NCBI RefSeq assembly: GCF_024362695.1
Contig: NC_065419.1
Coordinates: 12,462,678 to 12,526,677, forward strand
Direction of reading: 5' to 3'
Origin: Pectinophora gossypiella
Lineage: Eukaryota > Arthropoda > Insecta > Lepidoptera > Gelechiidae
Length of the DNA stretch: 64,000 nucleotides
The notes under the pieces were generated by a model. It did not search any database, was not told where the DNA came from, and was given only the letters and a program-made list of their open reading frames with translations. Position numbers and translations under genes: made by a program. Of the stretch, positions 1 to 8,778 are shown piece after piece. How positions within the stretch are numbered: position 1 is the stretch's first letter; every line of letters begins with the position of its first letter.

Positions 1-910
1 AATCAAAGTACACACACACAAAAGTATACAGCCTTTATGGAATAACTTTTTAAACCATATTTTACAGTATAACCTAGTTCGAGGTACTTACAAATAAAGT
101 CCAAAAATACACAATAATAAATATTTCCGTCCAGATTTTACTCGCAACCATCTATTAGCAGCTATGACATAATAACGAGAGCAAAAATTACTTCACAAGT
201 AATATGACACCTGTAGAAATGACGAAAACAGTTTACCTTCAAGTTTTCAACACTTTCTTTCTCACAAAATACGTCGGTGATCCACACCGCTACAGACTGT
301 AGCCTAATATTTCACTCAAAATTAAAAGAAACACGTTTATTTACACTACTTATCTCGAGTTCGACGGAAAAAACGTTTCGTTTCGTGCAAAGAGCGACAC
401 AAGCACAACAAGTTAAGTTTGACAGTTGAATGAATGTTCACCACCTTATGGGCGCCATTCACCACCCTACGATCCTACCATTCCTATTTCCTACCAAATT
501 TTACGCGCGCCGCATACTGGTTTGAAGCTTCCCGCTCAACAAAAAATATTTGTAATATTACAATAAAAAGGTTCACTACCTTTATCACAAAGTTTGTTAG
601 CAATGGCACAATCACTATCAGTAAAATAAAATAAATGTTATGACAAACTTGTTGACAGTTGTTAATGAATTTTCGAGTTTCAATAAGTTATCGATTTATT
701 TATTTTTGTTAATTAATTTTCATTGTTACTAGACCAGAGAAAGATTTCGAAATGGAAGGTAAAGAGATTTAAAATTATTATTACAAAACAGTATACTTAA
801 GTTGTGTTGTAATAAATGTTAAATTTCCAAATGATAGAGAGAAAAAGAAAGGCTTTAGAAAATAGTATTTTTTTGGTTTATACAAATATAATTTGATCAT
901 GACTATATTC
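1..910. other. Gene-poor left edge, possible divergent promoter
   Basis: No convincing coding exon is seen. On the minus strand a splice-donor-like AAG|GTAAAC sits at about 237, downstream of a stretch that could be a 5' UTR. On the plus strand ATGGAAG|GTAAAG occurs at about 751-761. The two could be first exons of divergently transcribed genes, but no downstream exon joins them in frame, so this is only a possibility. The first 25 bases are an AC-rich microsatellite tail. Confidence 0.2.
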
Positions 911-911
911 C

Positions 912-1012
912 TAATTGGGCAAGTCAGAGTTGGGTCCTTACATCTATCGTAAGATGAACTGAGTACCTACGCTTCACCGAACCTTCTGTTAGACTAACGA
1001 GATTGGATGAGC
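912..1012 (+). repeat. Dispersed repeat, family H
   Basis: Shares the motif CATCNATCGNAAGATGAACT followed by CACCGAACNTTCTGTTAGAC with copies near 7253, 31598, 32865, 40611 (reverse) and 40815. The copies differ by several substitutions, so this is an old short interspersed repeat. No coding content. Confidence 0.5.
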
Positions 1013-1485
1013 CGTATGTACCTACGTATGCCGTAGATATATTATTATAAAGATAAAAAAACTTACAAATAAGGTATTTAGAAGTACAATTATCAGTGCC
1101 TTAAATATTATGAAGTTTAATTACAAAATCACGCTTATAATGAGGGACTTTGCAACCTACGTACCCCAAATACAATATAGATGGCGCTGTACAGAGTTGC
1201 CTTCGTTTAACTTTTCTCATAATGCATCTTTTATTATTGTTTTTGGGTATAAATGATGATTGGGTATAAATGTGTAATAACAAGGGTTATTACACGCAGA
1301 CACAACACGTCTTCCATACATTATTAGATACTTATTCTGATTAAAAATAAAAATAAGCGATATACTTAGGTAGTAGGTAACATAATTCTATACATATCGG
1401 ATCCAATTATCGAGAAACAATTATTTTTTTATAATTTTATGCTTCTGACATTACATTATATTTTTGAATAATTATGTACCCCAGC

Positions 1486-1825
1486 AACAGCCTCCGTGGT
1501 CTAGTGGTTAGAGCGTTAGGCTCACGATCTGGAGGTCCGGGTTCGATTCCCGATGGGGAAATAGTCGAAATCACTTTGTGAGACTGTCCTTTGTTTGGTA
1601 AGGACTTTTCAGGCTTGAATCACCTGATTGTCCGAAAAAGTAAGATGATTCCGTGCTTCGGAGGGCACGTTAACCCGTTGGTCCCGGCTATTAGCCGTAA
1701 AAACACCTCCACCAACCCGCATTGGAGCAGCGTGGTGGAGTATGCTCCATACCCCTTCCGGTTGATTGAGGGGAGGCCTGTGCCCAGCAGTGGGACGTAT
1801 ATAGGCTGTTTATGTTTATGTTATG
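1486..1825 (+). mobile_element. tRNA-derived SINE, family A, full length
   Basis: The head at 1490-1557 looks like a tRNA, with an A box (TGGTCTAGTGG) and a B box (GGTTCGATTCC) for RNA polymerase III. A body of about 250 bp follows, containing the core shared with families B and C, and then a short ATG-rich tail. It is flanked by the target-site duplication TATGTACCCCAGC (1473-1485 and 1826-1838), which defines the ends. The ORF inside it is incidental. Confidence 0.85.
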
Positions 1826-1959
1826 TATGTACCCCAGCGATGAGAAAATAGGTAATTATCACGTTAAATCTGTACAGCGCCATATAAATACTTTTCTGGA
1901 GAACGTAGCCTGGAGAATCCCTCATTCTTTTATGAATACTTAAGCAGAATCGCTAAGTA

Positions 1960-2110
1960 CGGTCACGAGTACTAATATGTATACACTTTGAAACCATGTC
2001 ACATTAACTTTTTTGACAAATTAAACCGCAAGTCTCATTAAATCTCAAATATGATAGTGCGACAGGGTTCTAAAGTGGGTACTTAGATGATATTGCTCAT
2101 GACATGACTG
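1960..2110 (+). mobile_element. MITE, TA-target family (M1)
   Basis: A non-autonomous element of about 150 bp flanked by TA. Its ends are imperfect inverted repeats (CGGTCACGAG on the left, CATGACTG on the right). Five further copies lie in the window. The TA target suggests mobilisation by a Tc1/mariner transposase. It faces a second copy 41 bp away in the opposite orientation. Confidence 0.75.
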
Positions 2111-2151
2111 TACATGTAGTTTCAAAAAAGTTACAGGTAGGTACCAAGGTA

Positions 2152-2300
2152 CAGTCATGAGTCATGAGCAATATAATGTACCCACTTTAGGACTCTGTCG
2201 CACTAACATATTTGACATTTAGTGAGACTTACAGTTCAATTTGTCAAAAAAGTTAATGTGACATGGTACCAAAGTGTATACATATTAATGCTCGTGACCT
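2152..2300 (-). mobile_element. MITE, TA-target family (M2)
   Basis: Inverted partner of M1, starting CAGTCATGAG after TA and ending CTCGTGACCT before TA. Together M1 and M2 form a 340 bp imperfect palindrome able to fold into a long hairpin. Confidence 0.75.
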
Positions 2301-2857
2301 TACGTAAGGTAAGTGGGGTGCGGGTACCAAGGTACATAACTGCTTTGGGCCTGTCTAGTATCAAATTAATATAGTGCACGATTGGGTTAACGGCCTAAGT
2401 AGGTAGGCAGGTACGTAAGAATGTCTTCGTTGCGTGCAGTTAATGAAGCTTGCGACAGGAATATGGCAGCATAGCTCCTGCAAGACGTACGATACGACTC
2501 GCTGATAACTCAATTTTCTACAATTGACTTTGTAGCTGGTACTTTTTCATAACAATGCGTGAGTTATGAGAAATACAGTTAGGTAAAGCTCTTTATAACA
2601 TAGGTACTTACAGATAGTTTTTTTTTTCAATTAACACACATTTTATTTAGTGTTATCTAAATAAATAAAAAAATGATAATTATTTTTTTACCTTATGGAA
2701 AAATCTTCTCATGATTCGTAAGAGTCCTACTTAATTCTATTTAAGTTACTTACATCTTTTATTCATTTTTTTAAATTATTTTTTTCCAGTGAGTTCGGTT
2801 TGAATGCCGTAATATTATTCCAAGTTTTTATTTTATAATTATTTTAACAAATTCAAG

Positions 2858-5800
2858 ATGCCATGGGATATTACTGAAGGTAAGCCTGTTACATCAACAA
2901 AAACGACCTTCGCAATTTTTCATGCCAAAGATAGCCCATGGTTTACTTGGATACAACGATTGCGGTGACAACGTTTGGTGGATAAACTGGGACATACATA
3001 CATAAACTCACGCCCGTAATCCCTAATGGGGTGGGCAGAGCCACAAGTAATCAAAGGCAACTTGCAGTCACTGTTGATACGATGTCGTAAGCTGGATATG
3101 ATAAACCTTATGGTGATAAGGGATCAGCCAATCGCCCATAACATTACTCCATCATGTTAGAGGACACAATCCCTATGTCGGTTATTACGCCATGCCCGGG
3201 AAGACAAGCAGCTGAACGTGTTCTATGGTTTTTTTATTTGCTCTCAGAACAGCATACTTAGAAGCAACTGGGACAAATTCGCCAATATTTTTAACTGTTA
3301 TTCAAGACCAGTAAGTTCTTTTTCACAACCATATGTGTTCCATTTTCTTTTTCTTTTTCACAATCGACATACTCACACTACCTATCCAATTAACGCCGTT
3401 AAAATGCTTCTTAGAAGTGAAGACTAGTTCACGATTTAGAGAACATCTTAATTAGAGTTGTAATACAACCTCTTATGGACGTAAGTAATTCCCAACGCTC
3501 CTACTCTCTACTTACAAATTTACTAAACTAGAGGTACCTAGAGACTTTTTTAATTTCGTACCTATGTAGAAAGTGAAGAGTGAAGGAGAGAAAGTTGCCT
3601 CATATCCACCCTACACCAATAGCGAGCGTGCGCCCCCAATAAAAGCGTAATACACTTCTCATCAAAAAAATCGAAACACTTCCGTTTTCATTGTTTCTGT
3701 CCGAATTTAACACAAAAAAGAATTCATACGATGAAAAAAAATACATAAATGTATAGCTGGCAGTTTGGCCATTACAGTAATAAGCGAAAATTCTAAATTC
3801 AAAATTAGAATTTCATTTGTTTATCTTATAAACGAAATGAATCACTGTTTTGAGACAAATGTGTGTTTAGGGTTGGAGTACATTTAGCGTTTAAAAACTA
3901 AAAATTGGCGCCTATCCTTAAACTTTTTGTTTTTTATTTCAATACTGTGACTTTGGGACGTCTGAAAAAAGGTTTTTTTTCTAAAACGTATGGATACTTC
4001 GCCCACAGAAGCCGCCCAAGTTGTGGCATTGCTGGATTCTGGCCTTAGTCAGCGTGTTGTGGCTGCAAGACTGCATCTAAGCCTGTCATCTGTTCATAGA
4101 GTCTATAAACGTTATCGGGAGACTGGTTTGTTCACGCGCCGTTCAGGATCTGGCAGGAATCGGGTCACTTCTGAGCGAGATGATCGATTTATTGTAACAA
4201 CTTCTTTAAGAAATCGACGCCTTAACGCTTTTCAACTGCAGCAGCGGCTTCGTGTTGTACGAAGGGTGGCTGTAAGTGACTCTACAATTAGAAGAAGGTT
4301 GAAGGATCGTGGACTGGTACCGCATAAGCCAGCAAATGGGCCGAAATTAACTGCAGACCATCGAAGAGCGCGCCTTAACTTTGCACGTGAGCACCTAAAT
4401 TGGTCATACCTACAGTGGAGCAAAGTTCTCTTTTCTGATGAGTGTAAAATTATGCTGTATGGTAACGACGGAAGGAACAAGGTCTACAGAAGAGACGGAG
4501 AACGCTATGCACAATGCTGCATTGAAGAAAAGGTCAGCTATGGTGGCGGTTCGTGGACGGTTTGGGGAGGAATCAGCGCCGACGGTAAGACAGAGCTTGC
4601 TTTCGTGTCTGGGCCACGTCTGCCTGCACTAAACTGTCATCGGTACGTCGAAGAGTGTCTCGAGCCTCATGTGATGCCCTATGCACATTTTATTGGCAAC
4701 GGCTTCATATTCATGCACGACAATGCTAGGGCTCACACCGCGGGCGTCGTACGAGATTATCTTAACGAAGTCGATATCTCTATTATGGAATGGCCAGCAA
4801 GAAGCCCGGACATGAATCCCATTGAACATCTGTGGGATGAATTAAAGAGACGAATTCGAGCAAGAGATCCTGCCCCAGAAACACTTAGCCAGCTGCAAGA
4901 TGCAATCCAAGAGGAATGGGACAATATACCACAGCATGTGATCGTGACTCTCATCCGATCGATGAAGAACCGTATGGAAGCAGTAATTAGAGCTCGGGGA
5001 GGGAATACAAGTTATTAAATAAACGTTTTTTAGCTTTTTTTTTCATTTACGTGTGTTGTTTTATCCATTTCCTTTATACTCCATACGGAATAAAAATGAC
5101 TCATTTAACAAAATACGAAACCTATGAAAAATTCATTTAAATTTAGAACATTAACATTAAGATTTGATAAGCTCATATTACTCACTATTAAACGACATTT
5201 AACATTTATTCCTAAATGTACACATTTTTCTGATAATCCTGACAAAACGTAAACTTGCAAGGTGTTTCGATTTTTTTGATGAGAAGTGTAGTTGGATTCG
5301 TCATGTTTTTTATTGTCCCGGGCATCACGAAAGCTCGCGAGGGCTCGGGAAAGTCAGCCAGGCAGTCAGGGGGTTAGTAAACATGCAGCGCCCGTACGAG
5401 CCGCGGCGGCGGCTGCCGAGGAGTATTATGAAGGAGAGGTTCTATGGGGGTAACGTATGGAGATATCCTGGAAACGTTATTTGGGATTCGTATTTAAGTG
5501 CCTAAATTACTCCGAGGATCTTAATCTACCTTTGACCGGATCTTTTCACATACAGGAAATCACACAAAGTGTCACAAGTTCTAAGGAATGGTTTCAAAGA
5601 AACAAACCTTTTGGCTCATATCAACTCTGGGATCGCTGTTAGTTGTAAAAACAACATTGCATGACGCCTGATGTCCCCGAAGGGAGTCAGAGGTGTATAG
5701 TATATCCACCCACTCCTCGCCAGATATGTCCCATGAAATAGGGCGGGACCGAGAAATTGACAAATCTAACTTTGTTTATATGCCTCCTTATCTCATATAG

Positions 5801-7768
5801 CTCACTCATATCTAAAGCAACTATTTCTTCATCTAGACTTCGAATACTTCGTGACCCAGAAGCCGCCGCCGAGGATATGTTTCGGCACAGGAATGAACCG
5901 TGAGGCGCTGCCGCTATGTGGGCCCAACTTGAGCCCATTTATGAGACGCATCACGCGAGAGCTGTGGCCGGAATTAGCGCCCAACACATACGTCGATGAG
6001 CGCGACGCTTTCTATGACGTCACACATAGGGTATATTAAATATTTATTACATATGTAGCTATTTAAATTAGTAGGAAGAGGCAAGGGGAACTACTGCCCT
6101 ATGTTTCCCTACAAAGTAGCATGCAGAATGCTACATCGACAAGAGCATGGCTCTTAAATTGGTGATGATGAAATTAGTGATGCCCTTTTAGAAGACGCAT
6201 CACACGGAAGTTGTGCTTAGAGCCAGCGCCCAGCACACACGTTTCGACGGTCGGAAAGCTTTCTATGACCAGAATACGCCAATTTTACCACTTACCATAG
6301 CTGACTTTACACGCTTGCAGTGGCAAATTTGGCCATATTTCACCGTAGCCAGAAATATTTGATTAACTTTTTACCTACCTAAATCAAACACCAATATCAT
6401 CCCAGCTTCTTTTACTTTAGTGATTGGATGGGCGGACTTTTCAAGTAGCTTGGGACGTCTGCCTTCGTTTACACCTCCTGTGTGTATGCTTAGGAAGTCA
6501 ACCCTGAATCTTGGGCCTCACCCTGAACTCGGAGTCCTTTTCCTCTTTTTCACTTTTATCTTTTCTAGCTCCCCCTTCTTTCTCCCATTTCACAGCATTA
6601 CAGCAAGTACGGGCTAGGTCCTCGAGAGGCACGGTTCCGTACGAGGCACGAGTACCAGCCGCCTCCTCGAGAGCCTCCACCGGCTTTACCCTGGCCTCAA
6701 AACTGTGCTCCGTTCAACTCCACATCTAAGCTCAAGTCATTCTTTAAATCCAATGATAATCCGGCGTGAGTATAAATCTTAACGTACCTAAATGTTCTTT
6801 ATAAGACCGGTCGCACTTTTAATGCGTTCTCGTACGAATTCGTGCCTGCATAGTTTACGTACGAATTTACGAACACGCACGAACAATCCTACCTTAATCT
6901 TCCAAGTAGCTAATCTACTATGAGAGTACGCTTGCTGGGTGCGAGTTGGCCGTCATAGAATAAGTACTGTTTATATTTGTACGTGTACGCATGCGATATA
7001 CGAAACGAATTCGTACGAAAACCGTGCGACCGGCCTAATATCTTTTTGAGGGTAGCAGTAAGTTTAAAAAGTTGAAATTGATGACACTTTATGTTTTAGA
7101 CCCTGCGACTATTTACCAGATTTCACAAAGCGGCAAATGAAATTCGCCTACAGTTTCCAAGGCAAGAAGTCGTTAATTTGCCCAGTACAGGTAAGAGGTA
7201 CTTAGTAACATAAAGAGTGGTCTGGTTATAAATAACACTTATAATTAACATAAGCTCACGACTCTGTCCAAGTAACGGTAGTCAGAAGAACATCCATCGC
7301 AAGATGAACTAAGAACACACTCCTCACCGAGCTTTCTGTTACAATGTTACATTTGCTTTGTTTAGATAAAATGTGTGCCTTACAATTTGGACGAATGTGG
7401 CGTATGTGGGTGTTCCTGCTCAGCCCAGGGCGACTATTGGCAATTTGAAGACCGCATCTTCCTCTGCAGGAAGCATTACACAAGGCTCTTCAAACATTGC
7501 CTTGCCAGGTTCCAAGGAGTCAGACTTTCAGATTTTAAGGTATTTGCATAGCGTTTAATTTTATATTTTGCTTTGACTTATTATTTTTTTACGTTTATTA
7601 ACGATGTTTATCTTTTTGCAGCCAGTTAGAGATTGCTTCTTTGCTCACGCTCACAACAGCTGCAAAGCAGCACTCAAGATAATGAAGAGCGAGGAAATTA
7701 TAAAGAAACTAAGAAAGGAAGCTTATTTAGATTTATACTTCCCGCTGAGACGGTTCTGCAACTACTGA
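2858..7768 (+). CDS. Gene A: uncharacterised 201-aa protein, five-exon model
   Basis: The exons are 2858-2879, 5801-6030, 7100-7190, 7424-7539 and 7622-7768 (TGA). All introns are GT-AG, the phases (1,0,1,0) agree, and the total is 606 nt with no internal stop. The first exon carries only M-P-W-D-I-T-E and ends at a strong GAAG|GTAAGC donor; it may be the 3' part of an exon with 5' UTR that begins after the acceptor at 2789. The protein is basic and aromatic, with scattered Cys (34, 47, 129, 140 and more near the C-end), a G-D-Y-W-Q-F-E-D patch at 117-124 and C-R-K-H-Y at 129-133. I see no signal peptide or membrane span and do not recognise the family. Intron 1 holds Tc1 copy 1. The last four exons are better supported than exon 1. 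An alternative acceptor for exon 4 at 7346 would keep a Cys-rich extension but breaks the phase. Confidence 0.5.
2985..3230 (+). repeat. Probable dispersed repeat in gene A intron 1
   Basis: It begins ACATACATAAACTCACGCC, as the family E elements do (for example at 38249), then diverges. No coding exon is evident. The rest of intron 1 on either side of the Tc1 element also shows nothing coding. Confidence 0.3.
3653..5288 (+). mobile_element. Tc1-like DNA transposon, copy 1 (1636 bp, full length)
   Basis: Terminal inverted repeats of 27 bp are identical at both ends; the first 20 bases are CACTTCTCATCAAAAAAATC. They are flanked by a TA duplication (3651-3652 and 5289-5290). The element holds one intact transposase gene on the plus strand. 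It sits in intron 1 of gene A, in the same orientation as the gene. Its near-identity to the other two copies in this window indicates recent transposition. Confidence 0.96.
3990..5018 (+). CDS. Tc1-family transposase, DD34E, copy 1
   Basis: 342 aa, the usual length for Tc1 transposases, which cut the element out and paste it at TA. The N-terminal half has two helix-turn-helix DNA-binding units (about 5-50 and 65-115), joined by a GRPR-like basic linker (S-G-R-N-R at about 54-58). The catalytic triad is D150 (F-S-D-E), D244 (H-D-N-A-R) and E279 (P-I-E-H-L-W). The 34 residues between D244 and E279 define DD34E, the Tc1 rather than mariner (DD34D) group. There is no intron, frameshift or stop. 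The start is the first ATG after a roughly 340 bp leader. It differs from copy 3 at only three residues and is likely functional on sequence grounds, though activity is unproven. Confidence 0.96.
   Translation: MDTSPTEAAQVVALLDSGLSQRVVAARLHLSLSSVHRVYKRYRETGLFTRRSGSGRNRVTSERDDRFIVTTSLRNRRLNAFQLQQRLRVVRRVAVSDSTIRRRLKDRGLVPHKPANGPKLTADHRRARLNFAREHLNWSYLQWSKVLFSDECKIMLYGNDGRNKVYRRDGERYAQCCIEEKVSYGGGSWTVWGGISADGKTELAFVSGPRLPALNCHRYVEECLEPHVMPYAHFIGNGFIFMHDNARAHTAGVVRDYLNEVDISIMEWPARSPDMNPIEHLWDELKRRIRARDPAPETLSQLQDAIQEEWDNIPQHVIVTLIRSMKNRMEAVIRARGGNTSY
7253..7350 (+). repeat. Dispersed repeat, family H, in gene A intron 3
   Basis: Starts CATAAGCTCACGACTCTG and contains CATCCATCGCAAGATGAACT and CACCGAGCTTTCTGTTAC, matching the other family H copies. 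It fills most of the short intron 7191-7423. Confidence 0.5.
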
Positions 7769-7960
7769 GTGGACATATTAGAATATTCTTTTTAATAGTA
7801 GGTTTTGTCATGGCATGGTAGGAATTTGATATATTTTTTTTTGTAATGGTAACACCCAATATCATCAATCATCTGACTGCGACAAGTGCCCGTGTTTTCC
7901 TACTTATTTATTATTTATTTTGATAACGAATCGATACTGTGAGCTGCTTTCTGAGAAACC

Positions 7961-8467
7961 ATGAAGCTGGAGTCAAATAATAAGATGATAAACAGTGACA
8001 GTGGGGCAGAGACACCAGAGGACGTGGTGGATCCGCGACAAAACGCAGAGGATATTATTGATGAGATTTTGGCGGAGTTCACAGAGTCCCGATCGCCGCC
8101 CGATGGGGTGCGGAATGGTAACGGAGTCCCTGAGAGTTTGTTCAGCATGATACAGCCGCCGCGGACGCGGACGCCCGCCAATTCATTATCCGAGACTGCC
8201 ACCATTGACGATATCGACCCGGCGTCGGACCTCGGCACCTCCATCAGAAATAAGTGCTTAGAGCTGGAAGAGATTCTGCAGAGCCTTAAGTCACGACTAA
8301 ACCACGTTGTACTCGACGAGAACATCGTGCTGAGCCCTGAGGACAACTCCCTGGAGGCACAGCTGGAACATGACATGGACACTGCCTGCCAAGAAGACTT
8401 GTCTCTCCAGGAGTTCCTGGAGCTACTCCACTCCCAGAACAATATAACCCCTACCGGTGTACAATGA
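7961..8467 (+). CDS. Gene B: uncharacterised acidic 168-aa protein
   Basis: A single uninterrupted ORF in a good initiation context (AAACCATGA, A at -3), with an in-frame TGA three codons upstream, so the start is well set. The protein is acidic and low in aromatics. Residues 1-60 look disordered, with D/E runs and P-P-R-T-R-T-P at about 67-73. From about residue 95 a region rich in Leu, Glu and Asn (R-N-K-C-L-E-L-E-E-I-L-Q-S-L-K) is likely helical or a coiled coil. I see no signal peptide or membrane segment and no family I recognise. GC content is higher than in the flanks, as expected for coding sequence. It lies 192 bp after the stop of gene A on the same strand and is tail-to-tail with Ku80. 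The long antisense ORF over it is a shadow. Confidence 0.75.
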   Translation: MKLESNNKMINSDSGAETPEDVVDPRQNAEDIIDEILAEFTESRSPPDGVRNGNGVPESLFSMIQPPRTRTPANSLSETATIDDIDPASDLGTSIRNKCLELEEILQSLKSRLNHVVLDENIVLSPEDNSLEAQLEHDMDTACQEDLSLQEFLELLHSQNNITPTGVQ

Positions 8468-8568
8468 TCACTTACAGGACAACTCGCAGAATTTACTAAT
8501 AATATAAGACAAATTACATGAATTTATTGTGTGCAAATTTGAGATTAGAATTTATTGGAATACTATTA

Positions 8569-8574
8569 ATTAAA
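8569..8574 (+). terminator. Candidate poly(A) signal of gene B (ATTAAA)
   Basis: The ATTAAA variant lies about 100 bp after the gene B stop. No AATAAA occurs between the gene B stop and this point. Confidence 0.4.
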
Positions 8575-8655
8575 AGTTTCAGGCCTACTTCTTATTGTAT
8601 TATTGTTTTATTTTAAATGGTTGTGAAGATAATACAAAAATATATTTAAAAATAA

Positions 8656-8661
8656 TTTATT
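8656..8661 (-). terminator. Candidate poly(A) signal of Ku80 (AATAAA)
   Basis: AATAAA on the minus strand about 118 bp after the Ku80 stop. The 3' ends of Ku80 and gene B would then nearly meet within the 311 bp between the two stop codons. Confidence 0.5.
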
Positions 8662-8778
8662 ACAATATAATATGTTTCAACTTATTTTCTCATTTACACA
8701 TGTAAGAATCTACCAAACAATAAAATTAATCACAATGAACAGTGCAATACAAAACATGATGTTCTTTTGTGCTGATAT

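Noticed and set aside
1490..1560. tRNA gene
   Set aside because: The tRNA-like part continues into a SINE body with target duplications; the same holds for the heads at 23870, 36880, 37250, 47125 and others.
7373..7423. Extension of gene A exon 4 to give a Cys-rich (C-G-V-C-G-C) zinc-binding motif
   Set aside because: Needs an acceptor at 7346 in phase 0, which does not match the phase-1 donor at 7190. Kept only as an alternative.
7915..8442. 175-codon minus-strand ORF
   Set aside because: Ser-rich antisense shadow of gene B, with no homology or own signals.
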